A DNA stretch of 64,000 nucleotides from Gliomastix tumulicola (GCA_001599755.1 BCHX01000003.1:4921782-4985781), one strand, 5' to 3'; numbered from the stretch's first letter, positions 10,483-22,074 are shown. The notes: a model not told the origin generated them from the letters alone. Made by a program: numbers and translations.

Positions 10483-11785
10483 ATGAGCCAGCCCACGGCG
10501 AACACGCTCCCGAATCCTTCGGGATACCCCAGGATCCCCGACGATGTTCTCGACGAGGACAAGAAGTGTGAGAACTGCCTGAAGCCAGGTGCCACCTTGC
10601 ACTGCCGCGACTGCACCGACATGGAGCTCGGGTCCTTCCGCGCTCGCTACTGTTCTGCCGAGTGCCAGAGAGCCCACTGGCCCCGGCACAGGCAGAAGTG
10701 CCGTCGCCGCCGCGCCCTCCTCCGGGCCCTCAAGATCTTCGTGCCCATCTGGGACCACTTCCTGCGACTCACGCAGTCGACCAACGTCAAGTTCGCGCGC
10801 TGCGATGGCAACAAGGTGTACATGGACCTCGCTGCGCGCAGCAGAGGCGTCGACCACCGGGCCTGGACTGGCGAGCCCGTCTGCCTCCCGTTTCCGGGCG
10901 ATGCTGTGCCTCCGGGCGTGGACGACAGGGTCCGACTGGCACTGTTGCATGATTCCCGCTGCGAGGACATCACCAACCTCCACGACGACTTGCTCATGAG
11001 CCTCCTCACACGTATGCTAAGTCTGAACACATTGCCAAGGCAGGATATGAAGCTCACACGTTAGTCTAGTCGTCAGCAAGGAAGTCGAGTACGAACAGGT
11101 CCGTCCCAAGGGCGAAGCACTCGTTCTTCTCCTCGGAGGCAGGCCGGCCACTGCCAGCAAGCACGCGGTCCTCCGAGTCGCGCTCTCCAGCGACGACCAG
11201 TTCATCGTCGACCTGACCGGCGGCCAGTACGGCTGGGAAGAGCGCGTGTACACTCTCGAGGCCTACACCGAGCACCGCGCAGCGAAGATCGGCGTGTACT
11301 CTATCGACGAGATGCGCCAGAGGATGGATGCGATCATCAAGCAGCATGGACCCTACGACCTGCCCCGCGTCACCTGGATGATTCACCGACGCATCCTCCG
11401 CGCTCTCGACTACTCGATGTCGACCTTCTTCGTCGCGAAGAAAGCCTCCGTGATCTCTCTCCTCTCTACGAGCGACCGCGCCGAGTTCGAGGAGCAGAGC
11501 GCAGCGCTCGTCAGCTGCGTCAAGACCGGCATGGAACGCGAGGCCCACGATCTCCTGGTCCGACGGGGCGTGGGACGGCTCTTCATCCATCCTATCCCGG
11601 GCAGTCGGAAGTTCCTACAGGCGACTGCTGATGACAAGCTGGTCGAGCATCTGCGGAACGTCTGGTTCACCAAGGAGGAGTACGAGCGGAACAAGGGCGA
11701 CGTGATGGAAATGGCTAAGGAGTGGGTGAGGCGCTGGGCGCTCGGCGATAAGGATATGCGATATGTTGAAATGTTTCTTTCTTGA
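10483..11785 (+). CDS. MYND zinc-finger protein
   Basis: Two exons, 10483-11011 and 11070-11785, joined by a 58-nt intron (donor GTATGC, branch-like CTCAC, acceptor TCTAG) that keeps the frame; 414 codons. The ATG at 10483 follows a C/T-rich leader; the frame is open further upstream, but that part reads like UTR. A MYND-type zinc finger occupies residues 29-73: C29-x2-C32, C41-x2-C44, C57-x3-C61, H69-x3-C73, spaced as in the family. The finger usually binds proline-rich partners. The remaining 340 residues are a fungal-type extension with no SET domain that I can see. Function is unknown; many fungal MYND proteins are uncharacterised. The gene is convergent with the LPMO-like gene downstream. 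Confidence 0.88.
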
Positions 11786-12561
11786 TTTGAAGGGAGATCT
11801 TGGGGCTTGAGAGATGCTGCGTTGATGATACTGGGCTGCGTGCGAGTCGGGGGGAAAGACAGCCTCGGGCAGTCAGATTCGAGGGAGTACCTTTGACACT
11901 TGGGAGTTAGAAAAGCCAGCCATCCAGGCCTTAGAAGTAGTTTCTCAATATCTCTGAAGGTCTGTGACATATCTATAATGCCTGTGTACTTATGAGCCTT
12001 GGTGAAATTCTGCATGTGATGCCTCCTCGGATGCTTCAAGCAATATTTGAGGTCAACACTCTGCAGCCACAGTGACGACGGCCTGATTTCCTGCTAGACC
12101 CACTCAGCTTGTGGTGTTTTCTCAACTTCACTGTACCGATTGATCTGTTACTTACGGAATCCACGCCGTGTACAGCTCGTGCTCTTCTCCCCACACACAA
12201 CTCGGGTGCCTCAGTTCCAGTCACTGGGGTGGAGTGTCCTTGTTGAAAATCATGTCTCCGTGTAGAATCATATTTGAGCTGATTCCTGGAAGGTGCGTGC
12301 GCCGTCGATCGAGTAGATTTGCTTGACCTGAAAGTCACCGAGGCAGGCAGACTTCACTGGCGAGGCACTGACATAATGGGACCAGACATGACACGAGCAG
12401 GATGAATATTCTATGCTGAGCACTCTCGCTCGGTAAAGGAGACCTTCGTGCAGCTTACGACCTAATCATCGAGAATCTGCATACAGTCCTGAAGCGCAAA
12501 CAGGCAAACAACACTCACCCGCCTACCCCTCCCACCTCCTTCGCTCGACGACATCATACTC
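11786..12561. other. Intergenic between convergent genes
   Basis: Presumed 3' regions of the MYND gene and the LPMO-like gene. No further coding signal or repeat stands out. Confidence 0.5.
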
Positions 12562-13387
12562 TCAGCCAATAACGAAGTCGACACAGCTCTCGTACGTCTG
12601 CAGATTCTTCTCCGCATACCAGTACCACTGGATAGCGCACGCGCCGCCCACGGAGCACTTGCTCTCCAGACCCTCGGGGATCGTCACGGTGAAGTCGACT
12701 ATTAGCCTGTCAGATATCTCGTTCTCCTCCAGGATCAAAAAGCTAACATATGAAATGTCGGCAAGCACTTACTATCGTCTCGGTCCGGGCCTGGGTTATC
12801 GACGGGCCACCTTACCCAGGTCTTGAGAGGCGTGCCGATCTGCACATTCGCGACAGGGTCGATCACCGACACATTCTGCAGGCAAGACGATCAGCAATTT
12901 GCGATCGAGCAGATCTTCGTATGGAACTTACGGCATGGCCTGGTCTGTGGCCAGCGACAAGGTCGACGTGGAAGGTCACGACATCGCCAGGGGAGTAAGT
13001 CTTCAAGCGACTGGCGTTGTCCGAGTACTGATAGCCGCGGCAGGCGTAGGCGTTGCAAGAATAGCTGGAGTCGGCCTTGGCCACGGCATTCTCGATCGGT
13101 CCTGCAAGGTCTTATGGCGGGGAACAGTATGTCAGAGTACGATTTGAACACGATACAAGAGACGGCGGGTACTCACCCTTCGCTAGTTCGGTGGCAACAG
13201 GAGAACCGCAGAGGCTCTTGTGAGACGAGCCCGCCTACGATGTCATAGTCAGCAACTGACGCTCATTGGGCCTGGCTCGAGGGGAACAAGGGGCACTTAC
13301 GGCACGGGCTTCAGGGATCGTCACACGAGCGTGGCCGAGGGCACCAGCTGCCGCGAAGGCGAGCGTGAGAGCAGCCTGTACGAGCAT
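12562..13387 (-). CDS. Small secreted LPMO-like protein, AA16-type (tentative)
   Basis: Five exons on the minus strand: 13301-13387, 13177-13234, 12932-13101, 12773-12875 and 12562-12698. The introns are 66, 75, 56 and 74 nt with GTAAGT or GTGAGT donors, and every junction keeps the frame; the product is 184 residues. Residues 1-18 form a signal peptide; cleavage after G18 would leave His19 at the N-terminus, as needed for the copper histidine brace of lytic polysaccharide monooxygenases. A second His is offered by AGHRPGHANVSV (H100 or H104), and the C-terminal YESCVDF block gives the axial aromatic residue. Cysteine pairs (C38, C64, C69 and later ones) and the blocks CRGYQYSDN, IQWYWYAE and TYESCVDF fit my memory of AA16 enzymes, which attack cellulose-like chains. 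No linker, carbohydrate-binding module or GPI signal follows. The exon structure is strong; the exact LPMO family is less certain. Confidence 0.8.
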
Positions 13388-14797
13388 TTTGGAGTTCGAA
13401 TGGAGGTAATGCTGATCAATAATCTGCCTGTCGATGAGGGCAGAAATGCAAGAGAGAACGTCATGTCGATCGTGGCCTTCGTCCAATTTAAAGGCCACGG
13501 ATGGCGGCAACGGAACGGATCTCTATCATGGGAACTCTGGAGCCTCTTGCAGCATGAACGTTTCTCCACCACTGACAAGAGCCGGAAATAGATTACACTG
13601 CACGCCTCGTTCTTGGATCAGCAGCCCACAGCCATCACGTTGCAGCCACGGCTCCCCACCGCTTGGACGTCTGCCGGCCCCTTGATTTCCCTCCAATAGA
13701 CAGGGGCGGACCCGGAAAGGCTGTTGATGATGGAGGTCCGACTACAAGGCCGCGTGGCCATGAAACAGCCATCGAAAGTGGTTCAAGGACCTTCACGTTC
13801 CGACGCTCGATCGGGCGCCTCGCACCAGGATTGGACATGTTTCGACCAATACACCATCGCCCGACGAGCCGCAAGAACAACAAATTACTTATGGCAGGCA
13901 TGGTCTAGCCTTCGAACGACTCCCTCATCTGCATGAGTGTTAATACTCACCTACAGATGTCTCCAAGTCTGCTCTCTCCTTTCTGGTGTCTGAGCGCAGA
14001 AGCTCTATGGGAGATACGGTGGCGTATCGTACACAGGCATATTAGAACTGATCTCTCCATACAGAATCTCGACATGAATCGCCCAGGCCTCATCGGTTCC
14101 GATAATTGCTCCTACCGCAGTCAATCCGCTCAGCGCCCTCAACCGCGTCACCCAGATCAGCTAAAGCTACAAAGACAACAACCCTCATCACCAACATGGG
14201 TAGTGGCAGGAAACTCCAAATTACGATGCTTTCGATCGAGACAAAATGGCTGCTTGTCGACGCAATAAGCATACCATTCGAGCATGTGAAGCCCGCCGTG
14301 TCCTCGCGACCAACTACGATCACGACCTACCTCTTTTACTACCTCTTTTAAATACCGAAAAACACCATCTATATCCGCTCTCCCTCTAGACGTCATGCTT
14401 GGCTCTCTGTTTCTGACATGGGACCCGTCACGAAGTCCGTGGGATTGACGTTTGCCAAGCCACGGTCCTGCTGCAGGGCTGCGATGCTGACGTCTAGTTG
14501 ACATAAAGGCATCTAGTATGACGGTCGATAGGTGACTACGCGTTCCACAGGAAGTCACTGCTGGTGAGATATGACGATTGAGAATATTGGCATCTGATCA
14601 TGAATCCCGTGCTGTGCCAGAGTCGGAGATGGACTCAGGGAGTACGCTTATTGTGAGGATAAGCGCTAACATCGCCCACCACAGCGGCATGGAGAGCATA
14701 AAAGGAAGCTGATCCCCTCGTCTTATTCCCAGGGCTCTTCTTCATCATCAACGAGCATGCACATTCGCACTACGGAGGCGATAGCAAATCATACAAG
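13388..14797. other. Intergenic, divergent upstream region
   Basis: Upstream regions of the LPMO-like gene (minus) and the esterase gene (plus). Short frames on both strands are unrecognisable. An ATAAAAG TATA-like box occurs at about 14698. Confidence 0.45.
14698..14704 (+). promoter_or_regulatory. TATA-like box of the hydrolase-3 gene
   Basis: The sequence ATAAAAG lies 100 bp before the ATG at 14798, followed by a short C/T-rich stretch, a usual arrangement in fungal promoters. Assigned by position only. Confidence 0.35.
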
Positions 14798-15782
14798 ATG
14801 AGCACACAAGACTTCGACCCGTTCCTGATGCGGGGACGCATCAACAGTGTCACCAAAAGCGCTTCCGATGCGCTGCCTTGGCCCGAGGGTTTGGAGGAGT
14901 CTACCTTTCGCGCCACTTCTCTCGATGAGAGCGCCTTCAATGTCCACCGCTTCGTCCCCAAGTCCGTGGTAGGGACTTCGAGTACGAATGGCCACAGAGC
15001 CATCATCTTTGCCTTCGGCGGCGCCATGGTGGCTGGGAATGTCCAGGTCTTCCGAGGCTTCATCGCCACGCTCGCGGAAATGAGTGGCACACAGGTCTTC
15101 GCTCCAGAGTGGCGCATCGCTCCCGAGAACCCGTACCCGGCAGGCGTGGAAGATGTCTACTCCACGATCCTCTGGCTGCAGAGCAAGGCAACCGATTTCA
15201 ACGTCGATCCCGCTCGGATCATTCTCTTCGGCATCAGCGCTGGGGGCGCCATCAGCGCGGGGGCAGTCTTGATGGCACGAGACAAGGGGCTCCGTCCTCC
15301 TCCCGCTGGGCTGTGTCTGCGGTACCCGATGCTGGACGACCAGGCGTATTTGGACAAGACGTCGCCTCGGTATGAGAAGCTTGGGTTCTCCAACGAGGTC
15401 AACGACTTTTGCTGGAAGACATATATCGGCGGTTTGGAGAAATGTGAGGCAGCCAAACCCAAGGACTGACTAGCTGGCTGGACGGAACGCTGACAACTAC
15501 GCGCGCACAGGGGAGAGAAACGACGACAACACGCCCGCCTACGCCTCGCCCTCGAGGAACAAGAACTTTGCCGACCTGCCACCAACGCACATCGCCGTCT
15601 GCGACTTCGACCTCTTCCGAGAGGAAAACGTCAAGTTTGCGTCTGATCTGGGGAACGCCCCCATGGGGGCTGGGGTCGAGCTTCATGTGTACCCCAGTGT
15701 CCCGCATGGCTTTGATGGGACACCGAGTAAGCTTCGCGATGAGATGTGGGAGAACGAGGCAAGGTTTATCCGCAAGTTCTGA
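14798..15782 (+). CDS. Alpha/beta hydrolase fold-3 (esterase/lipase, HSL-like) protein
   Basis: Two exons, 14798-15443 and 15511-15782, with a 67-nt intron (donor GTGAGG, acceptor GCACAG); the split codon gives Trp216 and the product is 305 residues. Hydrolase-3 features (PF07859): elbow FGISAGGA with Ser147, EWRIAPENPYPAGVEDVY (about 104-121), CDFDLFREEN with Asp249, and PHGFDG with His281. The oxyanion-hole motif, normally HGGG, reads FGGA here (73-76), so the first His is missing. Without the splice the frame stops at 15469 and would lack the Asp and His, which supports the intron. The product would hydrolyse carboxyl esters; the substrate is unknown. It has no signal peptide, so it is probably intracellular. 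Confidence 0.9.
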
Positions 15783-16179
15783 TTGTTGAGTTTCGGGGTA
15801 GTATCCCAAGAACTAGGGGGCTGGGCTCTACTAGCCACACAAAGCTTAAGCTATATATCTTGCTAAGGTTTTCATAGAATCGTCCATAGTTTGCGAAGGG
15901 CTGGCTGGGTATAGTGAGAGTTTGAACTTTCAATGTCCAACAACCCCCAGCCATCACGATAGACGCATATATAACTGGCAGGAAATTCCCATCTTGACTC
16001 GATGGACCCAGTGTCTTCATCTTCATCTTCATCTTCTTCCTCATTCTTGTTCGCTCACATTCACACGAGCCTATCTTCTCCAACTCCTCAAAGTTCGCAA
16101 TCAACATCAGCCACTTTTCCCACACCCCAAATCAAGTCATCGCTATTGAGCCAACCTTCCTTCCTCCACCATCTACAAA
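15783..16179. other. Intergenic with ATCTTC microsatellite
   Basis: The upstream region of the acidic protein gene. A (TCATCT)n/(TCT)n run lies at about 16013-16040, followed by a C/T-rich leader. No other feature is seen. Confidence 0.5.
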
Positions 16180-16817
16180 ATGGAGAGCTTCCCCTTGCCA
16201 TTGGATAGCGAGGAGCTTCAAGCGGAATTGGCTGCGTTGATCCATGAAGCGAGCGGCGGCCTTTTGACGCTCGACCCCGACAGTCCGATCATCCTGGGCT
16301 GGTAAGTACTCGAGCCACATCTTACTATTCAAGCAGACAGTGTACTAACACACGCCAAAGGGAGGACATCAGCTTCGACTTCGACGCCCCCGAAGGGACC
16401 GAAGACTCCGAAGACTCCGAAGACCGGGATGATCCCGACCACGTGCCTCGTGCATGGTATGGCAGTGGCCATGATGATGAGGACGAGGACGAGGACGGGC
16501 ATTCCGACGGCAGCGGAGCCTGGAGAGTGACCTTTTCCGTCGACGACGGCCACCACTACGATTCCGTGGCTCTCCAGGACGACGACGACACCGACGACGA
16601 CACCGACGACGACGACGACGGCGAGGGTGAGGATGACGATACCTGGCCCGAGTTTGACCTCCGCCAGGAGCTACGTTTCTGGATGGAAGCTGGGGAACAG
16701 GATCGCCAGCCAAAGGGAGTTCAGGAGTCGAAGCGGCCTCGACGGATGCGGCTCCAGAAGAAGGAGAAGCTGGTATTAAAGCCAGCTAGAAACGCCACTC
16801 TTATTATGTGCCGGTAG
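16180..16817 (+). CDS. Acidic hypothetical protein
   Basis: Two exons, 16180-16301 and 16361-16817, joined by a 59-nt intron with a GTAAGT donor, a TACTAAC branch site and a CAAAG acceptor; the split codon is Trp41. The product is 192 residues. The first 40 residues are moderately hydrophobic and helical (SEELQAELAALIHEASGG). The middle is a long Asp/Glu-rich stretch (about residues 50-130), including a run of Asp/Thr codons. The tail is strongly basic (KRPRRMRLQKKEKLVLK). No domain is recognised; such charge-segregated proteins are often nuclear or histone/RNA associated, but that is a guess. The near-perfect yeast-like branch site makes the gene model credible even without homology. Confidence 0.65.
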
Positions 16818-17165
16818 CCATGCTGCCCTCCCGTAGCTGAGTCGTTAAAATACTTTACATACCCTAGCTACCTACGTAGAGAACGTGGATCAATGCAACA
16901 ATGTTGGATAGTACAGAATAATCACCTACTTATTCATTCTTATGCTCTACTTCTTTGGGATTGTTCTTTCCCTTCATGTCTGAAGTGGGTTGGTGCAAGG
17001 GAACCTGGCTCACCTGTCGACCGCGCTCTCGTCACCTGAAGACATCACCAGGGTCGACCCAGTTCCCTCGCATGGACTCTCCTCTCGGATTCCATCGACA
17101 TAGTGCGGCGGGTTCTTCTCACTTCAAAATAAGGTCGCGGGCCTTTATCCCACTGCATGCTTTCT

Positions 17166-17500
17166 TCAAGTTGTCGGGACTATTACCTCTATTTTATTAT
17201 CTCTTCGGGCGTAGCAATGGCGTCCCTTGGTGTAGGGGTAGTGGATTGGTCTTTGAGTAGAGCCGGCAATGCGCAGACGGGTGGCCTTGTCGCATCCAGG
17301 GAGAAAAGGATCGTAGCAGATGAAGATTGTGGTTTTGTTGTCCATAAGATACACAGATACTGGCTGGTTATCGAAGCGCGTATCCTTCTGGCTGATCTGC
17401 TTCAGGAATGCCTCGCTGACCTTGGAGGTCCGAGTGGTCGCCCAAGCGACAACGGGGATGGAATGTCGAGATAGAAGATGCGTTTTCCTCCGTAGAACTA
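17166..17500 (-). CDS. Possible unrecognised coding exon
   Basis: An open stretch of about 110 codons ends at a stop at 17166. Its translation is balanced, with blocks such as HSIPVVAWATTRTSKVSEAF and NKTTIFICYDPF that look like real protein rather than low complexity. No start codon or upstream exon could be joined with confidence; an AG at about 17500 could be an acceptor. No family recognised. Confidence 0.25.
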
Positions 17501-18801
17501 GGCGAACAGCCTAGCTATTTTAGAGCTCATTGCATGTCTCCTCCGAGAATCGGTAGGTTCGTGATGCTCGAGGCATGATGGAGATGACGATGTGCACCTG
17601 GACGAAATAGATTCAGCGGAGGGGATCTGCATCTCGTTCACATCCTGGAGGATGAATTCCAGTAAATACAAAAGTAGTCAGGAGGTGAGACAGTATGTAT
17701 AACCAGGTCAATACAGCATAACTTGTGCCCAATTGGCTGCGCAGCTTTGTGGCTCTGAAATGGTGCCATGCCACTCATGGCTTTGTTAGGCATGACGTGA
17801 ACCCTCTCTCTTCTTGTGTACCAGACTTAAATACGCGATGGCTGGATAGTAAACCACCTGGTCTTTGTATCTAGGAACCGTAGCTGCCTGGCGCCCGTTG
17901 TCCCTAATAGGGATCTGCTGGCGCGAAATAGGACACACAATCCCCTGATAATTCTTCAAGACAACGAGCAGCGAGGGGCATGTTGGTTAGTGGGCGCTAA
18001 AGCCGGTGCTTCTTTGTCAGTACGGACTGTTGGGGAAGCTCGACATTGCAGCTGCGAATGAACAATTCCAGAGTCTTACCTCCGTAGCAGTAGCTCCGGG
18101 GAAATCGACTGGTAGACAAGCTGACGTGGGGTGCACATTTGGTTGCCTTGCAGGCCGCCTTCCAGATACCGGCCGGAAAGGGGCGGCACACCACGAACGG
18201 CCAGACACGGGCCGGCAATCAAGCAGCTTCAACATGCACAATCCGATGCAGGCAGCAGGAAGGCGGTGCTCTCCGTATCTCAGGAAGCAGACGCCTTCAA
18301 CAACGGTCATGATACGGAGTCAATGATCCGACCAGCGCCCCAGGCATGTGAGGGGATCTTCTAACGACGTACGTACTCGTATCGAGATAGCAGCGAGCCC
18401 GTCCAGCGGGAGGGACGGCAGATCATTGGGCGGGTGGTCCAAGCTTATGCAGCCACTTGCTGGGCCTCTGACGTCGGTGATTGCACGGTAAGCTGCTTAC
18501 GGGCAAAGGCCCCCAACGGGGCACCACCGACGCACGGCATGTGTTCTTCATGTGATTCGCATCACAAGGCAGGAATAAAAAGGGGTCGAGGGTTCGATGT
18601 GACGAATGGGAGGGGAGATAGATCTATCGTCTCTGTCTCTCTCTCTTTCTCTCGGGCGCGAGACGGGGTCCGAAAGCGAAGGGGCACAGCAAGGCAAAAC
18701 GAGGTCTGGGGTCGTGCTGCCCTGCCGATACTTGGCGTTGGCCTGCAATAGCTGCCGTTTGACAGGCGCTGCGTCCAGCCGACGATGAGGATAGGCAGCA
18801 A

Positions 18802-18821
18802 GGGGGGGGGGGGGGGGNGGN
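18802..18821. repeat. Poly-G run containing ambiguous bases
   Basis: About nineteen G residues are interrupted by N at 18818 and followed by N at 18821. This is a sequencing or assembly uncertainty at a homopolymer. Confidence 0.95.
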
Positions 18822-19947
18822 CGCATTTACGGAATCGAATCGCAGCGATTGGAGGGACCTTCTCTTGGCTATCCGCTGCAGAAACAGGGCACCAGAGGCA
18901 AAGGGAAGCAGCCAGTCGTTAGTTATTACTCGTTGGTCGTGTCGAATCAATCACGGGCCACAGAAGTCCAATTCTGCGCCCATTTGTCATGGAAATAATA
19001 GCTACTGGCCGTATAGCGGGATAGAGTGGGCCAATAAGACTCCATCGCACGGGCTGTCAGTCAAGTCTGTCTCTCGTCTGCGCCCGCCCCTCGTCTTGGC
19101 TTATGGAGGGGTTCGTTCTGGGGCGGCCTGTGATTCTGAAATGAAATCATGATTCATCCGTGCCGTGACAAACAGCATCTGTGTCTGGACGCAGGTGTTT
19201 GCGTGCAGTTTCGCCTGTGTGCAGACCGAGCCACCTCCCCCCTAATTCATGGTCACTCCTCTTTTGCCACTCTGAATTTCCTCCGCTGCCTGCGCCCATT
19301 CAAGCAGCCCTCTGACGGACTCGCTGGCCGTCCGTCTCTGCCTCTTTTCTGATTACCCACCCGCTGCTACCCAATCTCACGGCCCCCCCTCTCTGTCTCT
19401 CTCCAGCTACTACCAACCCAAGACCTCCTCCTTCTCCCACCCACCCCTCCCGTCTTTTCCCCCATCCATCCATCCATCCACAAGTCGCCGAGCTCCGCCA
19501 CACTCACTCGCTTGAGCGCTCACGCGCGTAATCTCTTAATCGTAGGTGCCCGTCTATTCCCTCCTCCCGCCGCATGTGCGGGCTTTTCCTTCATACACAC
19601 GCACGCGCTCAGCTCCTTTTCACAGGTAATCCTAATTCATCAACCCTTCGTCGGCGCGCGCTCCCTCGCTCGCCGGGTGAAATCCGCCGCCGAGCGCTCG
19701 TCACATCTCACGCGGGCGTTTCCACTCGAGAATCAGTCGCGAGAAAGCCCCGAGCCCGCCGCTCGAAGGAAGACGACGGGAGAGGCGATCGACCGCACGC
19801 CCCTCCCCGTCGGCGTACATACATACATACAGCTACAGACTACATACATCTATCTCCTCCGTACATACATCTACAGACGACAACATACGACCTCCGCACG
19901 ACCTCCGCAACCGCGTCCGACGTCCCCGGACGACAGAGAAAGCAGCC

Positions 19948-21457
19948 ATGGCTGGCATGCCGCATCGGGAGATCCTCGTGCTAGGCGACGCCGGTGTGGG
20001 GAAGACGTCCATCATCCACCATGTATGCATATCTCTCTTCCTTTTGTGTTTCATGATTTCGTTTCGAGTTAGCTGCCGTGCTGTGCGACTTCGTGGGCTG
20101 CTGGCGCCGGTGTGCTTCCGCTACCCTTGCCTGCTCTCGTCTCATCTTCGTCTCTCTCTCTGTCTGGTTGTCGTTAGGGTGTGGCTTGCTGCTCTCCCTG
20201 CTGTCTGCCCTGCTCTGCTCTGCTGTCCTGTAGCTGACAAACCACCCTGTGCAGTTCATCCGAGGCATCTTCCCGTCAGAGTACGACAAGCTCCGTATCA
20301 ACAGGGACGGAGACACCACGACCCAGACGCGACTCGTCACCATCGACGACGTCCCCTCCCACCTCATCATCACGCGCTTCAACGACAAGAATGAGCGCAG
20401 CAACGAGCAGAGCGCCCTGTGGGACTACTGGTACCGCACCGCCCAGATCGTGATAATCGTCTACAGCGTCACCTCCCGGTCCTCCTTCCTCGTGGCCCGC
20501 AGCTTTTATGATAAGATCCAGCAGACCCGGGAACTGAACGCCCTCCCGCCAGCTAGTCGCGGCGCGGGCATCCCTGGCCAGGATCCCCATCGCTACCGGG
20601 ATCCGGCCTCTCGTGGCGATCTGCAGACGCAGCCCCTCATCCTGCTCGGCACAAAGGTCGATCTCGGCATGCAGCGTGAGGTCAGCCGTCAGGAGGCCTT
20701 CATGTTTGCCCAGTCCCACGGCCTCGTCCATATAGAGATCGATACTCGTCTCCGGGACCACGTCGAGCACGTCTTCGTCGAGGCTGCTCGTCTGGACCAG
20801 TATGCTCGTGACGGTGTTGTTCGATCTGGTGGACTCGTTGGCAACCCTCCCATCGACTCTACTCGCCCTCGCACCGTGCCTACCTCTGCCAATGCTGATG
20901 CTGCCGGCTCGCTCCCTGCTGGTGCTTCTTCCAACGAAAGCACCGCCGAGAGCCGCATGGCCTGGCTGTCGAGGTTCGGACGTCGCCGCGGTAGCAGCGC
21001 GGCCGCGTCGAACAACCCCAACACAAGCCCCCAAGCCATCATCGCTCCCTCGTCGACCACCACCAGCCCTGCTGCCAACCGCCGCGTCTCCAAGGACGAG
21101 GGCATCGAGGGCGCCCCCGAGCGTGCTCTCGAGTACCACCGCGCTGGCAGCCGCAGCGGCGGCGGCGGAAGCTCCTTTGGCTCCTTCAGCTCGACCACCA
21201 GCCGCTGGGGCTCCGGCCGCGACAACATCAACAACAATAACAGCAACAACAACAACACCACGTCGTCGTCGACTCACCACACTTCTTCTTATCGCGCCGA
21301 GGCGTCGCCCGTCTACGCGTCTCCCGCCTCCCCGATCAACAGAGCGGTTCAGCCGGCGGCCCCGACTCAGGAGGGCCAGCACCGCGGTCTCCTCGAGCTG
21401 AATCTCGGAGAGCGCTTCGAGTTCCCCTTCCACCGTCACGGCCACCGTGACCAGTAG
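19948..21457 (+). CDS. Atypical Ras-like small GTPase with long Ser/Asn-rich tail
   Basis: Two exons, 19948-20022 and 20255-21457, separated by a C/T-rich 232-nt intron (donor GTATGC, acceptor GTGCAG), unusually long for this window; 425 residues. The P-loop GDAGVGKTS is at 13-21, so exon 1 carries the nucleotide-binding loop, and LLGTKVDL (155-162) supplies the G4 motif. The fold is supported by FIRGIFPSEYD (switch I region) and AQIVIIVYSVTSRSSF (88-103). The DTAGQE G3 motif is absent: the corresponding stretch (about 62-78) reads ITRFNDKNERSNEQ. The G5 SAK motif is also not visible. The C-terminal 200 residues are low complexity with Ser, Asn, Gly and Pro runs, and there is no CAAX box. It probably binds nucleotide but may lack classical GTP hydrolysis and membrane anchoring. 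Confidence 0.85.
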
Positions 21458-22066
21458 CTGGCCAGGCTGGGCTAGCTACGTGCTCTCTCTTTTGCCGGGA
21501 CATGAGGGGGGGGGTTTTGTTTCTAGGGATGGCGGGTTCTTTACGGGAGTTGGGAAGGATTTTCAAGGGGTTTTAAGTGGTTTCAGCGTTTTCCAGCGTT
21601 TCTGCGGTTAGAACGACTTAGAATGAGACATGAAATGATACCCTCTATAGTTGCACGGTTGCTTCCAAGACCTGTGATGATTTGCCGAGTGACTTCTGTG
21701 ACCTCTTCGTTGATAATCTTCTCTCAGTAGCTCACGGCGTCTCCCTCACGCAGGACCGTCGAGAACAGCATCTACTGATGATTCACGTCCCCAGTTGCCT
21801 CGTAGATCTTATCATCGTACTCCTCAGCGACAAGTCCTCTCTCAGATGTCCCCAGGGACAAGCAAATGCGCATCTTCATAGCCAATGGAACATTCCAGCC
21901 TGTTCTCCTCCCAGAAATTCAAGACAGTAGGGCTTCGAAGCCCTCCCGAAGCTCCATGGTCACGCAGGCAGGCCTTGCCCTGGCGCTCTCGCCCTCAGTA
22001 TTTGTAGCCCTAAGCCCTTGCCCTCATACTCTACTCAGCAAGCCCTAACCTGGTTCTCTGCTCGCC

Positions 22067-22074
22067 TATTTAAT
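22067..22074 (+). promoter_or_regulatory. TATA box followed by C/T tract, no known gene downstream
   Basis: TATTTAAT is followed by about 190 bp of pyrimidine-rich sequence and an ATG at 22270 that opens a 42-codon frame. The arrangement is that of a fungal promoter and leader, but the downstream frame is not recognisable. Confidence 0.3.

Larger units (their letters stand above)
16818..19947. other. Intergenic, 3.1 kb, with G-run and undetermined bases
   Basis: No confident gene. One open minus-strand stretch is listed separately at 17166-17500. A G-homopolymer with two N bases lies at 18802-18821, so the true length there is unknown. The right third (about 19330-19940) is strongly C/T-rich with CCAT and TACA microsatellite runs and is the promoter and leader region of the GTPase gene. 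Confidence 0.5.

Noticed and set aside
17210..17300. TCCCTTGGTGTAGGGGTAGT, resembling the start of a tRNA-Glu gene
   Set aside because: No B box (GGTTCRA) and no closing acceptor stem downstream.
20276..21445. 389-codon minus-strand frame over the GTPase gene
   Set aside because: Antisense shadow with Val/Ala/Gly-rich low complexity; the plus strand has the P-loop and TKVD motifs.
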